Positions 20,923-30,703 are shown, counted from the stretch's first letter. The stretch: 64,000 nucleotides of DNA from Methylobacillus sp. MM3 (GCF_001645185.1 NZ_LXTQ01000001.1:124001-188000); one strand, 5' to 3'. Notes: generated by a model not told the origin, from the letters alone. A program made the numbers and translations.

Positions 20923-20926
20923 ATCA

Positions 20927-22057
20927 ATGCAGACTTATCGTATCGCCATCGTCGGAGGGGGCCTCAGTGGGCTGTATGCCGCGTACTTACTCGAGCAGCA
21001 AGGCATTACGAATTACGTGCTCCTTGAGGCACGCGACTCTCTCGGAGGACGCATCGCGTCTGCCTCCGCGTCGGGGCACCCGGCTCCCGGGATGGCGCCC
21101 GCAGTGGATGATATCGATCGCTTCGATCTGGGACCAACGTGGTTCTGGCCTGGCTTCCAGCCCCAGCTGGACCGGCTTGTTCACGATCTGGGCCTGGAGT
21201 GCTTCGGGCAGTATGAACAGGGCGACATGGTGGTGGAGCACTCGTCCAGTGTTCCACCCATGCGGAGACGTGGATTCAAGAACCTTCCAAGCTCGATGCG
21301 CCTGGTGGGCGGCATGGGCGCACTCATCGACGTCCTGCTTAGCCGTCTGGATTCGACGCGAATAATCACCGGTCAGCCAGTCCGGCGCTTGCGTTGCACC
21401 GACCATCATGTCGAACTGGACAGCGAGGACGCCTTCGGCCACATCACGACCTGGTGCGCCGAGCATGTATTGCTGGCGCTGCCTCCGCGTCTGGCCGAGG
21501 ACAGCATCGAGTTCACGCCGGCCTTGCCGCAAGCCCTGGCACTGCAATGGCGCGCGACGGCCACCTGGATGGCGCCACATGCCAAGTACATCGCCATCTA
21601 CGACAGCCCATTCTGGCGTGAGCAAGGACTGTCCGGCGAAGCCCGAAGCATGCTGGGCCCCTTGGGCGAGATCCACGATGCGTCCATGCCCGGTGGCAGC
21701 GCGGCCTTGTTCGGCTTCTTCGGGATGCCGGCCCGCTTCCGGAAGAATGTGCCCGAAGACGAATTACTGCCCCTCTGTCGCACGCAGTTCATGCGGATGT
21801 TTGGGCCACAGGCAGCGACACCCAAGGCCGAAATCATCAAGGATTGGGCGCTGGACCCCTACACGGCCACCGTTGCCGATCTGGACGGCGCCGGCCACTA
21901 CGCCGAAGTCCCTGCCGCCACGGTCACCTCCGGCCCTTGGAGTAGCCGCCTGACCGGCATCGCCAGCGAGTGGTCGCGACAGTTTCCGGGCTACGTTGCC
22001 GGCGCCATCGAAGCTGCGAGTCTGGGCGTGCAAGCATTGCCAAAACCCAGCTCGTGA
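20927..22057 (+). CDS. FAD-dependent amine oxidase-like oxidoreductase
   Basis: A 376-residue flavoprotein. The dinucleotide-binding motif IAIVGGGLSGLYAAYLLEQQ starts at residue 6, followed by LLEARDSLGGRI and, further on, the DLGPTWFWPG region seen in monoamine oxidase-like proteins. It lacks membrane segments. The frame continues 46 codons upstream inside the cupin gene, but the ATG at 20927 right after the cupin stop gives the normal N-terminus. Its substrate is unknown. It is probably cotranscribed with the cupin and alcohol dehydrogenase genes. Confidence 0.85.
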   Translation: MQTYRIAIVGGGLSGLYAAYLLEQQGITNYVLLEARDSLGGRIASASASGHPAPGMAPAVDDIDRFDLGPTWFWPGFQPQLDRLVHDLGLECFGQYEQGDMVVEHSSSVPPMRRRGFKNLPSSMRLVGGMGALIDVLLSRLDSTRIITGQPVRRLRCTDHHVELDSEDAFGHITTWCAEHVLLALPPRLAEDSIEFTPALPQALALQWRATATWMAPHAKYIAIYDSPFWREQGLSGEARSMLGPLGEIHDASMPGGSAALFGFFGMPARFRKNVPEDELLPLCRTQFMRMFGPQAATPKAEIIKDWALDPYTATVADLDGAGHYAEVPAATVTSGPWSSRLTGIASEWSRQFPGYVAGAIEAASLGVQALPKPSS

Positions 22058-22106
22058 GAGTGCGACCTCACGACAAGTCGCATGTATGACTACTAAAGGA
22101 CCGGAC

Positions 22107-23186
22107 ATGAAGACCACTTACCGTGCCATGCAAATTACCCAGCCCGGCATCCTCGAACTGGTGGAGCGCAAAACGCCCACGCCGAGCCCCGGGGAAGTGC
22201 TGATCGAGGTCGAGGCATGCGGTATCTGCGGCGCCGATGCCGCCGACATTGAAGGAGTCGATCCGACATTGCAGCCTCCGCGCGTGCCCGGCCATGAAGT
22301 CGTCGGCCGCATCGTCGCGCTCGGCACCAACACGCCTTCGATCTGGAAGCTCGGCCAGCGCGTGGGTGTGGGCCGTCTTGGTGGCCACTGCAACGAATGC
22401 GTGCAATGCCGTCGAGGCCAATTCCAGCTCTGCCAGAACCAGCCCTTCGTCGGCTCCACGTGCGACGGCGGCTACGCGGAAATGATGCTGGCTCGCAGCA
22501 CTGGGCTGGTTTCGATTCCGGACGAACTGAGCTCCGAAGAAGCCGCACCCATCCTGTGCGCTGGCATCGCCACCTTCAACGCCCTCAAGAAGTCGGGGGC
22601 CGAGGCCGGCGACCTGGTGGCTGTACTCGGCATCGGTGGCCTGGGTCATATGGCACTGCAATATGCGCGCAAGATGGGCTTCAAGGTGGTCGCGATTGGA
22701 CGTGGTATTGATATCGCCGAGGACGCAAAGACGCTGGGAGCACACGTCTATATCGACACCAATCAAGAGGATGCCACGGCCAAGCTGCAAAGCATGGGCG
22801 GCGCGCAAGCCATCGTCACCACCATCACCCATCCAGCCGCCGTATCCGCGCTGATGCCCGGCCTGACGCCACAGGGGCGCCTGGTCGTGCTGGGCGTCGG
22901 CAGGGACCCGCTTCCCGTATCCGTTGGTCATCTGGTCGTAGGCGAGCGTAGCGTGCAGGGGTCGATCACCGGCTCACCTTACGAGAACGAGAAGGTGCTG
23001 GATTTCAGCGTCCTCGCCGGTGTCCGCCCACGAATCGAGACCATGCCTTTGGAGCAAGCATACGACGCCTATCAGAGGATGAAATCCGGCAACGCCAGGT
23101 TCCGCATGGTGTTGACCATAGGCTACCAGCCAGCCCCTGGCGTGACTCAGCCCATGGAGCTTTCAATGCCGAGTAAATCCAAATGA
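22107..23186 (+). CDS. Zinc-dependent alcohol dehydrogenase (MDR family)
   Basis: A 359-residue medium-chain dehydrogenase. Catalytic zinc ligands are in EACGICGAD and PGHEVVGR. The structural zinc cluster is GRLGGHCNECVQCRRGQFQLC, with one Cys position replaced by His. The Rossmann motif is VLGIGGLGHMALQYARKMG. Frame-open starts occur at 21996 and 22086, but AAAGGA six bases before the ATG at 22107 fixes the start. The length suits an NAD(P)-dependent alcohol dehydrogenase. It follows the flavin oxidoreductase after a 49-bp gap. Confidence 0.9.
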   Translation: MKTTYRAMQITQPGILELVERKTPTPSPGEVLIEVEACGICGADAADIEGVDPTLQPPRVPGHEVVGRIVALGTNTPSIWKLGQRVGVGRLGGHCNECVQCRRGQFQLCQNQPFVGSTCDGGYAEMMLARSTGLVSIPDELSSEEAAPILCAGIATFNALKKSGAEAGDLVAVLGIGGLGHMALQYARKMGFKVVAIGRGIDIAEDAKTLGAHVYIDTNQEDATAKLQSMGGAQAIVTTITHPAAVSALMPGLTPQGRLVVLGVGRDPLPVSVGHLVVGERSVQGSITGSPYENEKVLDFSVLAGVRPRIETMPLEQAYDAYQRMKSGNARFRMVLTIGYQPAPGVTQPMELSMPSKSK

Positions 23187-23255
23187 CACACAACAATACC
23201 GCCCTGATGGACGATTTTCTTCCGTGTTTCCGGAACGCGACCAGCGAGGGAACAT

Positions 23256-23775
23256 ATGGCGACTTACCATTGCACAAGCGTTGGCTGCGCCAATTCGGTG
23301 GTCATTTACGCCACGGGCGCGATCGTCGGCACCGACGGAACTCTTGTACTCGACCTCTACGCATGGATCCTGCAGCGCCTGTTCGGAATACCTGCAACCA
23401 ATTGGGCAAATGGTTGGCCGCTGGATCGGGCTCATGCCTCGCGGCAGCTTCGTTCAACTGCAGCTCGGCAAGGCCAGCAAGGTACCAGGCGAGCTTGTCA
23501 TAGGCTGGGCCTTCCATTACATCGTTGGTGCGGGCTACGGTCTACTGCTTGTTGCGATCCGGGGTGCTGATTGGTTGCGACAGCCTGTTATCGCTGCACC
23601 AATGACGCTTGCTCTCATGCTGCTTGTTTTGCCCTATTTTTTGATGATGCCAGGCATGGGGATGAGGATTGCCGCATCGCGCGCACCAAAACCGAACGTG
23701 GCGCGATTAATGAGCATTCTTGGTCATTCTGTATTTGGGGTCGGCATGTACCTCACGGCACTGCTGTCTCACTAG
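23256..23775 (+). pseudogene. DUF2938 membrane protein, frameshifted
   Basis: A DUF2938 gene split over two frames. From the ATG at 23256 (GAGGGAA upstream) the N-terminus reads VVIYATGAIVGTDGTLVLDLYAWILQ and FGIPATNWA. The family then continues in another frame with MVGRWIGLMPRGSF through SRAPKPNVARLMSILGHSVFGVGMYLTALL. One extra base in the AAA run at 23408-23410 explains the break. Four hydrophobic segments would be expected in the intact protein. It could be a real inactivation or a base-calling error. It lies 70 bp after the alcohol dehydrogenase gene. Confidence 0.75.
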
Positions 23776-23955
23776 CAGCTTGAGCTCAGGGGCCTTGAAT
23801 GACGTGCTGGACAGGCATTGAGGCCGTATCATCGCAGTGATATTAGCCCGCTGCCCTCCAGCACCTTGGTGCTTGCAGCGGACATTTTTCATTTACGCCG
23901 TCCGGCGCTGTGTGCGACACGTTAAAATGCTGTCATTTCCGCTTTCGGTATTCCC

Positions 23956-25779
23956 ATGACGATACAACTCCTTCCCGACCACCTCATCAGCCAGATTGCG
24001 GCCGGGGAAGTCGTCGAGCGGCCGGCCTCGGCGCTTAAGGAGCTGCTGGAAAACAGCCTCGATGCCGGAGCCGACAACGTGTCGGTCATGCTGTTGCAGG
24101 GCGGCATCAAACAGCTCCGTGTAGCCGACAACGGTGGCGGTATCGCGCCGAACGAACTTCCGCTGGCGCTTGCGCGCCATGCCACCAGCAAGATCGCCAG
24201 CCTCGACGACCTCGAACGTGTCGCCAGCCTGGGTTTTCGCGGCGAGGCGCTTGCCAGTATCGCCTCGGTTTCGCGGACCAGCATCGTCAGTCGCTTGACT
24301 GGCGAACGCCACGCCTGGCGCATCGCTTCTGAAGGTGCAACGCTGATCCCTGCCGAGCCCGCAGCGCTGGATGAGGGAACGGTGGTCGAAGTAAACGACC
24401 TCTATTTCAACACGCCCGCCCGGCGCAAGTTTCTTAAAACCGAAAACACCGAGTTCGGCCATTGCGAAGAGGCCTTCAAGCGCATTGCCCTGTCGCGTCC
24501 GCAGGCCGGTTTCATGCTGCAGCATAATGGGCGTGCCCAATGGCGCATGACCGCCGGCGAGCCGCAGAAACGCTTTGCCGAGGTGCTGGGTTCGGAATTT
24601 TCGGAACATGCCCTGATGCTAGATGAATCCAGCGCCGGTTTGCGGCTGTGGGGCATGGCGGCGAAACCGGCATACTCCAAGCTTTCGCGCGATACGCAGT
24701 ATTTCTACGTCAACGGCCGCTTCATACGCGACAAGCTGGTTTCGCATGCAATACGCCAGGCTTACCAGGATGTGTTGCATCATCAGCGCCATCCGGCTTT
24801 CGTGCTGTTCTTCGAGATCGATCCTACCCTGGTGGACGTGAACGTACACCCGACCAAAACCGAAGTGCGCTTCCGCGACAGCCAGGCTGTACATCGTTTC
24901 ATTTTTCACGTGCTGCACAAGGCCTTGGCAGCACCCGTGGCTGCCGCGCCGGAGCAAAACAACCCGTTCGGGCTGAACCAGCCGCAACCCGGCAGCGGCG
25001 CACCGTCCAGTCCGGGGCAAGCGGCGTATTCAACGCAGCCGTACCAGCCGCAGATTCCGCTGCGTGCTGCAGAAAGTCTGGGGTTCTATGAAACGCTGTT
25101 CGGCAATTCGTCCAATGCCGCGGCGCCCGCTCAGGCGCCATTGCAGGTCAGCCCGCCATACGTCATCACGGAGGATTTGCCTGCTGAAGCCCAGGAGTTT
25201 CCTCTCGGTTTCGCCATCGCCCAGTTGCACGGTGTCTATGTCTTGGCGCAAAACCGGCATGGCCTGGTGGTGGTGGATATGCACGCCGCACACGAACGCA
25301 TCATGTACGAGCGCCTCAAGAATGCGCTGGACACGCGCGCCATTGCCACGCAGCCGCTGCTGATCCCGGTGAGCTTTCATGCCGACCGGCTGGAGGTTGC
25401 CACGGTGGAAGAGCAAGAGACCGTACTGCACGACCTCGGCTTCGAGATCGCCGTGCTCTCGCCGACGACCCTGGCGGTTCGCGCGATTCCTGCAATGCTG
25501 GCGGATGCCGACGCTGTGGCGCTGGCACGTGCCGTAATCGCCGACATTCGCGAGTATGGCGGCAGCCGCGTGCTCACCGAGCGCCGCAATGAAATGCTCG
25601 CCACCATGGCCTGCCACGCCGCCGTGCGCGCCAACCGCAGTCTTACCGTTACCGAAATGAATGCGCTGCTGCGCGACATGGAGGCTACGGAACGTTCCGA
25701 CCAGTGCAACCACGGCCGTCCGACCTGGTTCCAGATGACGATGAGCGAGCTGGACAAAATGTTCATGCGCGGCAAATAG
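23956..25779 (+). CDS. mutL: DNA mismatch repair protein MutL
   Basis: A 607-residue GHKL ATPase that couples MutS mismatch recognition to downstream nicking. N-terminal motifs are IAAGEVVERPASALKELLENSLDAGA, DNGGGI and LGFRGEALASIASV. The dimerisation domain at the C-terminus ends in a methyl-directed type tail (TMACHAAVRANRSL; DQCNHGRPT). No DQHA(x)2E(x)4E endonuclease motif is seen; a DMHAAHERIMYE sequence stands at that position, as in the E. coli-like non-nuclease group. The linker of about residues 315-400 is proline/glutamine-rich. An MFS gene begins 9 bp after its stop. Confidence 0.95.
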   Translation: MTIQLLPDHLISQIAAGEVVERPASALKELLENSLDAGADNVSVMLLQGGIKQLRVADNGGGIAPNELPLALARHATSKIASLDDLERVASLGFRGEALASIASVSRTSIVSRLTGERHAWRIASEGATLIPAEPAALDEGTVVEVNDLYFNTPARRKFLKTENTEFGHCEEAFKRIALSRPQAGFMLQHNGRAQWRMTAGEPQKRFAEVLGSEFSEHALMLDESSAGLRLWGMAAKPAYSKLSRDTQYFYVNGRFIRDKLVSHAIRQAYQDVLHHQRHPAFVLFFEIDPTLVDVNVHPTKTEVRFRDSQAVHRFIFHVLHKALAAPVAAAPEQNNPFGLNQPQPGSGAPSSPGQAAYSTQPYQPQIPLRAAESLGFYETLFGNSSNAAAPAQAPLQVSPPYVITEDLPAEAQEFPLGFAIAQLHGVYVLAQNRHGLVVVDMHAAHERIMYERLKNALDTRAIATQPLLIPVSFHADRLEVATVEEQETVLHDLGFEIAVLSPTTLAVRAIPAMLADADAVALARAVIADIREYGGSRVLTERRNEMLATMACHAAVRANRSLTVTEMNALLRDMEATERSDQCNHGRPTWFQMTMSELDKMFMRGK

Positions 25780-25787
25780 CCATCTCC

Positions 25788-27056
25788 ATGTCATCCGGCA
25801 TCAGCACTGTCCGCATCGCCCTCGCCAGCTTTATCGGCACCGCCATCGAGTTCTACGATTTTTATATTTACGGCATGGCCGCCGCGCTGGTCATAGGCCC
25901 GGTGTTTTTTCCGCAGAGCGATCCTGCCGCACAGGCGCTGAATGCTTTCCTGACATTCGGCGTCGCTTTCCTGGCGCGTCCCTTGGGCGCAGCCTTGTTC
26001 GGCCATTTCGGCGACCGCATCGGGCGCAAGGCAACACTGGTTGCATCGTTATTGGTGATGGGAATTTCCACCATGCTGATCGGCGTGCTGCCGGGCTATG
26101 ACATGATAGGCTGGCTTGCGCCTGCTTTGCTGTGCCTGCTGCGTTTCGGGCAAGGGATAGGCCTGGGCGGGGAGTGGGGCGGCGCGGCATTGCTGGCAAC
26201 GGAACACGCGCCGGAAGGCAGGCGCGGCTGGTTCGGCATGTTTCCACAACTCGGACCGCCGGTCGGTTTCCTGTTTGCTACCGGCAGTTTTCTGCTGCTG
26301 GCGCATTTTCTGGATGAAGCGCAGTTCCGCGAGTGGGGCTGGCGCATTCCTTTCCTTGCCAGCGCGCTGCTGGTGATGGTTGGGCTGTATGTGCGGCTCA
26401 AGCTTTCGGAGACGCCGGTTTTTACACGCGCCCTGCAACAGCAAGCACGCGCAAGTCTGCCATTGCTGGAAATGCTGCGCCATCATGCGCTGCCTTTGCT
26501 GCTGGGAGCGCTGGCCATGGTGGTGTGCTATGCGCTGTTCTACATTTCCACGGTGTTTTCGCTGAGCTACGGCACTACGACGCTCAATATCCCGCGAGAG
26601 CAGTTCCTGGGCATGCTGTGCATCGCCATATTGTTCATGGCCGCGGCGACGCCTTTCGCAGCCTGGGCGGGTGACCACTATGGGCGGCGGCCGGTGCTGA
26701 TCGCGGCAAGCTTCGGTGCGTTACTGTCCGGTTTTCTGCTGCAGCCGATGCTGGAGAGTGGTTCGGCGCTGCTGATTATGGCTTTTCTCGCGCTGGAGCT
26801 GTTTTTGATGGGGGCAGCTTTCGCCCCCATGGGTGCGCTGCTCCCCGAATTATTCCCGACTCGTGTGCGCTACACCGGCGCCGGGGCGGCGTACAACCTG
26901 GGCGGCATCCTCGGCGCCTCGTTCGCGCCGTATATCGCGCAAAAGCTCGTCGCTTACGGCGGATTGGCTTTTGTAGGCGGCTACATCACCGCTGCTGCCG
27001 GGATCAGTCTGGGCGCGGTGATTTTGATGCGCGAAACGCGACACGACTCCTTCTAG
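25788..27056 (+). CDS. MFS transporter, metabolite:H+ symporter (MHS) family
   Basis: A 422-residue, 12-helix permease. The family signatures are FIGTAIEFYDFYIYG in the first helix, GHFGDRIGRKATL between helices 2 and 3, and RFGQGIGLGGEWGGAALLATEHAPEGRRG; these define the ShiA/ProP/KgtP-like MHS branch. The probable substrates are organic acids or osmolytes. The ATG at 25788 lies 9 bp after the mutL stop; an in-frame ATG inside mutL is less likely. It may be cotranscribed with mutL although functionally unrelated. Confidence 0.88.
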   Translation: MSSGISTVRIALASFIGTAIEFYDFYIYGMAAALVIGPVFFPQSDPAAQALNAFLTFGVAFLARPLGAALFGHFGDRIGRKATLVASLLVMGISTMLIGVLPGYDMIGWLAPALLCLLRFGQGIGLGGEWGGAALLATEHAPEGRRGWFGMFPQLGPPVGFLFATGSFLLLAHFLDEAQFREWGWRIPFLASALLVMVGLYVRLKLSETPVFTRALQQQARASLPLLEMLRHHALPLLLGALAMVVCYALFYISTVFSLSYGTTTLNIPREQFLGMLCIAILFMAAATPFAAWAGDHYGRRPVLIAASFGALLSGFLLQPMLESGSALLIMAFLALELFLMGAAFAPMGALLPELFPTRVRYTGAGAAYNLGGILGASFAPYIAQKLVAYGGLAFVGGYITAAAGISLGAVILMRETRHDSF

Positions 27057-27108
27057 CGCTACTTCGCTCCCTCGTGCAAGGGGTATCTGGAGTAAGCAAG
27101 CGGTTGTG

Positions 27109-27822
27109 CTACGTTGCGAGCAACAGAAACACGGTCGGTTTTTTATGCAGATCCGGCAGCGGAGCATTTTTCCAATCCGCAATCCGTTTCGTGACGATCA
27201 GCTCCGACTCCAGGCTAATGTTGCATGCCACGCATAAGCGCGTGTCTCCATTGCAGTTCGCGAGCATGTCTTCCAGCAAATGCTGATTGCGGTAGGGCGT
27301 TTCGATGAAAATCTGCGTCTCGCGTTTCTTGCGCGAGACCTGTTCGATTTCACGCAGTGTTTGTACCCGAGCCGCTTTCTCGCTCGGCAAGTAACCAAGA
27401 AAGGTAAAACGCTGACCATCCAATCCTGAAGCCATCAAGCCCAGCAGGATGGAAGAAGGGCCGACCAGCGGCGCGACGCGTATACCCTTGCGGTGCGCCT
27501 GCGCCGCCAGCTGTGCGCCGGGGTCGGCAATCCCGGGGCAGCCAGCTTCCGACATCAGCCCGATATCCCGGCCTTCCAGCAATGGCGCGAGCAGCGCGGG
27601 CAACTCTTTATCGGTTGTGTGCTCGTTGAGTGTCAGCATCGTCAGTTCGCGCACCGGTTTATGCGTCTTGATCGCTCCCAGAAAGCGCCGCGCGGTTTTT
27701 TCATTTTCGACGATGAAGGTATCGAGTTTCTGTGCAATGCTCACCACGTCAGGCGGCAGCGCTTTGCCGATTGCGTCGTCACCCAGCGTGACCGGAATCA
27801 GGTACAGCGTGCCCAGGCTCAA
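27109..27822 (-). CDS. SAM-dependent methyltransferase, RsmI-like tetrapyrrole-methylase fold
   Basis: A 237-residue protein of the uroporphyrin-III C/tetrapyrrole methylase superfamily, close to RsmI (16S rRNA 2'-O-methyltransferase). Motifs are GTLYLIPVTLGD, ENEKTARRFLGAI, GLMSEAGCPGIADPG and LVGPSSILLGLMASGLDG, with FIETPYRNQHLLEDML later. Compared with true RsmI (about 280 residues, with IGNLGD and TPGISDPG), these motifs diverge and the C-terminal domain is shorter, so it is a paralog whose substrate is uncertain. The start is taken as TTG at 27820-27822, overlapping the upstream TGA as TTGA. Confidence 0.8.
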   Translation of the reverse strand: MSLGTLYLIPVTLGDDAIGKALPPDVVSIAQKLDTFIVENEKTARRFLGAIKTHKPVRELTMLTLNEHTTDKELPALLAPLLEGRDIGLMSEAGCPGIADPGAQLAAQAHRKGIRVAPLVGPSSILLGLMASGLDGQRFTFLGYLPSEKAARVQTLREIEQVSRKKRETQIFIETPYRNQHLLEDMLANCNGDTRLCVACNISLESELIVTKRIADWKNAPLPDLHKKPTVFLLLAT

Positions 27823-29255
27823 TATTTCACCTGTACGCGGTAAGTCAGCGTGGTCTTGCCTTCGGCAGGCACGTCGATGCGCCATACCGCCGTGTTGCTG
27901 GCAGCTTTTTCATGCGCATGGCTGGACTTGATGATTTTCCAGTCGGCCGGAATGGGTTCCTGCACGGTGACGGTGACGGCTTCTTTCTTGGCGTTCTTCA
28001 ACACGACTTCATAGGCGCTTTCGAACATCGCCGTGCCCTTGGTCGGATTGGGCAGTTTCTTGAAATCGGTTTGTTTCTTGTCCGCCGTCACGTCGAAAGC
28101 TTCGCCCAGCTTGAGGCGTACTTTCTCATTTCTGGGCGTATGGTCGATGCGATCTTCGCCGACAAATTGCGCGTTGCCGGCGCCGTCCTTTTTATAGACG
28201 CGGATGATGCCTTTGGGCAGCGGCATGCCGAGACGTGCGTTTTCCTTGTTGTCGAATTCCACGAACACGCCGACCTTCATTTTTTGTCCCAGTTCGCCAT
28301 AGCTGGAGCTGTAGTAATAATCCGCACCGCGCAGCAGCAGCTCCTTGCGTACCGGCACACCGGAGGCCGACAGTAGCGACACTTGTTTGGTCTGGTTCTC
28401 GGCGATAGTCGTCGAGCGATCCAGCGTGTAGAGGTGATACTCCAGCAGCGACTCCTCGGCCATCTGCTGCACATCGGCGGATGCGGCCATCTCCATTTTT
28501 GACATCGCCCGCACCAGGCGTCGTTCATCCTGGACGCGGTTTACGTCACCCGCCACCAGTTGCAATTTCGCGTTGCGGTAGGATGCGCCGCTGGTATTGG
28601 TAAGCGTCACCCAGCCGGAAAGGTCCAGCTTGTCGTCCGCAGCATTCAGTTCGGCTACGTAGTCCGCCTTCCAGCCCAGTCCTCCGGTGAGGTAGCTCAA
28701 CTCGACATCCTGCTGGGCCGTGCCGCCGTTGTTAAGCGACATCACCAGCGTTGGCCGGTCGCGCAGATTGGCGGGCACGTCGCCGTAAACGATGCGCCCG
28801 GGCACGCCGGTTTCGATGCGATCGCCCATCTTCAGCACCACGCCGTTATTGGCCGCCAGCACCTGCGCCTGCTCCGTGGTTTCGGCACCCGTCGCGGGGT
28901 TGGTCTTGATGATGCCGACCGATTTTCCGACGAATTTTTCCAGCAGCTTCTGCGGCGTCAGCAGATCGAAATCGAAGTTCTGCTCAATCACCGACAACTT
29001 GCCAGGGCTGCTCAAGCTGCGTAACAGAGCCGTCTCCGGACGCATCTGCGCGCTGACATCGCGAAAAGCCAACGTGTTCTGCCCGCTGCCCAGCTGGATT
29101 TTCCGTTGATCCTTCACCAGCGCCAGATTTTCGTTATAGATGGTCACGGCGACGCTCTGCTGATCGGCAAGCGTGCTTCTGGTTTCCTCGGCTGCGGCAG
29201 ATATCGTCACGGCAAGGCCGGCGGCGACCAGGAGGGGGATGGAGCGCTTATTCAT
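27819..29255 (-). CDS. DUF4139-domain exported protein
   Basis: A 478-residue secreted protein with a signal peptide (MNKRSIPLLVAAGLAVTISAAAE). The mature region shows the DUF4139 pattern: VAVTIYNENLALVKDQRKIQL, VELSYLTGGLGWKADYVAEL, and a C-terminal beta-rich domain ending LTYRVQVKY. The family has no biochemical role that I can state. An earlier in-frame ATG at 29363 is less plausible than the ATG at 29255 with AAAGGAA upstream. It is linked to the downstream methyltransferase by a 4-bp overlap and lies 104 bp after creD. Confidence 0.82.
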   Translation of the reverse strand: MNKRSIPLLVAAGLAVTISAAAEETRSTLADQQSVAVTIYNENLALVKDQRKIQLGSGQNTLAFRDVSAQMRPETALLRSLSSPGKLSVIEQNFDFDLLTPQKLLEKFVGKSVGIIKTNPATGAETTEQAQVLAANNGVVLKMGDRIETGVPGRIVYGDVPANLRDRPTLVMSLNNGGTAQQDVELSYLTGGLGWKADYVAELNAADDKLDLSGWVTLTNTSGASYRNAKLQLVAGDVNRVQDERRLVRAMSKMEMAASADVQQMAEESLLEYHLYTLDRSTTIAENQTKQVSLLSASGVPVRKELLLRGADYYYSSSYGELGQKMKVGVFVEFDNKENARLGMPLPKGIIRVYKKDGAGNAQFVGEDRIDHTPRNEKVRLKLGEAFDVTADKKQTDFKKLPNPTKGTAMFESAYEVVLKNAKKEAVTVTVQEPIPADWKIIKSSHAHEKAASNTAVWRIDVPAEGKTTLTYRVQVKY

Positions 29256-29359
29256 GGGATTCCTTTCTTGTAGGCGCGAAGAGTGCACGGACTGCTCGCA
29301 TATCGCTGCGACCATACGCTGCACGACCGGTTCGACCGTGCAGCGCAGTATCGCAAATC

Positions 29360-30703
29360 TCACACCGGATTAGAAGGGTCGTTCAGGCGATACCAGTCCA
29401 TGCGGCGTGTCAGCGTCATCACGGTGGCAAGAGCGGCGAAGAGAATCAGCGAGCCCATCAGCAAGGCGTTGTCTTCCGATTGCAGCACGCCAAACAGTAC
29501 TGCGTAGAGCAAGGTGATACCGCCTGAGAATACCAATGCAGATCGGGCACTGTGCAACACTCCTGCAAGGTAAAAGGCTATCAATAGCACGCAGGCACTG
29601 CCAGAGGCAATGTAGGCGGCAAGGAAAGGTATGTGTTCGGACAGGCTGATAATAAGCAGGAAAAATATCGCCATCGACAGACCGACCAGCAAATACTGCA
29701 TGGGATGCATGCGCAGTCCGCGAAGAACCTCGAACATGAAGAATGCCGTGAAGACGAGCACAACGAACATCAAGCCATATTTCACCGCACGCTCTGACAT
29801 CGAATAAATATTAACCGGATCGACGAAGTCGACCGTAAATGCTTCGGCCTCTGCTTGCTGGTTATTGCCGGATTGGACGATCGAATTCTTGGCCAGACTC
29901 GTGACCAGCCATTGAGCGCTGAAACCCTGATTCGAAATGTTGCGGCTACGTGGCAGAAAACTGCCCCCGAAGGAAGGATGCGGCCAGGAGGACTTGAACG
30001 CGACTTCGGTTGTGTCGCCTGAAGGCTGCACCGCCAGCGTACTCGTGCCTTGCAATTCGAGCGGAAAGCTGAAGTTGAAGGTACGCGGCTGATTAACGTC
30101 GGGCGCGGTCAAGGCAACGTGCATGCCATTGCCCGCTACCGAAACAATGCTGCCTGCTGCAGCCACTCCGGGCGAAAACTCATGTGTCGTCTCGTTGAGG
30201 GTCAATAGGGGCGTATTGCGTATCCCGCGCGAATCGCTAACGCGCATTACAACGTAGGCGGCTTCAGGGATGATGTTTTCGATCTTGTCGCTCAGACCGT
30301 ATGCGCGCGGTAAGGTGAAGCTGCCTGAAATCTTGCTGTGTAAATTGTAGAGCTGCGCTTTGTAGATACCTCGGCTACGACTCTCGACATCGGCGCTTCC
30401 AGTGATTTTCAGCGTGTGCGGCGCTATGACGGTCTCGAACGGAAGCGACTCCACAATGCTGGTTCTTATGCGTCCTTTTTCATCTTTTTCCTTCTTTTGT
30501 TCGCGCAGTTTGTAGCGAATGACCAGATACGGTCCGGACAGAGTCTGCGGCCTGGCGGCGCTGCGCGCGATATCCTCCTGCACGCTATGCTGCAATGTCT
30601 TGCGCTCGGAAATCTTGGATTCGATCATGCCCAGCGGTATCAGCAGAATCAGCGCCAGCAGGCCGATCATCAAGGTCTTGGAAAGCAAGGGATAACGATT
30701 CAT
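29360..30703 (-). CDS. creD: Inner membrane protein CreD
   Basis: A 447-residue membrane protein with one N-terminal helix (LMIGLLALILLIPLGMIESKISERKTLQHSVQEDIA), a large periplasmic domain and about five C-terminal helices (MFVVLVFTAFFMFEVLRGLRMHPMQYLLVGLSMAIFFLLIISLSEH is the conserved segment at about residues 305-350). CreD is the best-known target of the CreBC two-component system and affects envelope integrity and beta-lactam response. The creBC genes lie 6 kb to the right, separated by the Psp-like operon. AAGGAG precedes the start codon. Confidence 0.93.
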   Translation of the reverse strand: MNRYPLLSKTLMIGLLALILLIPLGMIESKISERKTLQHSVQEDIARSAARPQTLSGPYLVIRYKLREQKKEKDEKGRIRTSIVESLPFETVIAPHTLKITGSADVESRSRGIYKAQLYNLHSKISGSFTLPRAYGLSDKIENIIPEAAYVVMRVSDSRGIRNTPLLTLNETTHEFSPGVAAAGSIVSVAGNGMHVALTAPDVNQPRTFNFSFPLELQGTSTLAVQPSGDTTEVAFKSSWPHPSFGGSFLPRSRNISNQGFSAQWLVTSLAKNSIVQSGNNQQAEAEAFTVDFVDPVNIYSMSERAVKYGLMFVVLVFTAFFMFEVLRGLRMHPMQYLLVGLSMAIFFLLIISLSEHIPFLAAYIASGSACVLLIAFYLAGVLHSARSALVFSGGITLLYAVLFGVLQSEDNALLMGSLILFAALATVMTLTRRMDWYRLNDPSNPV

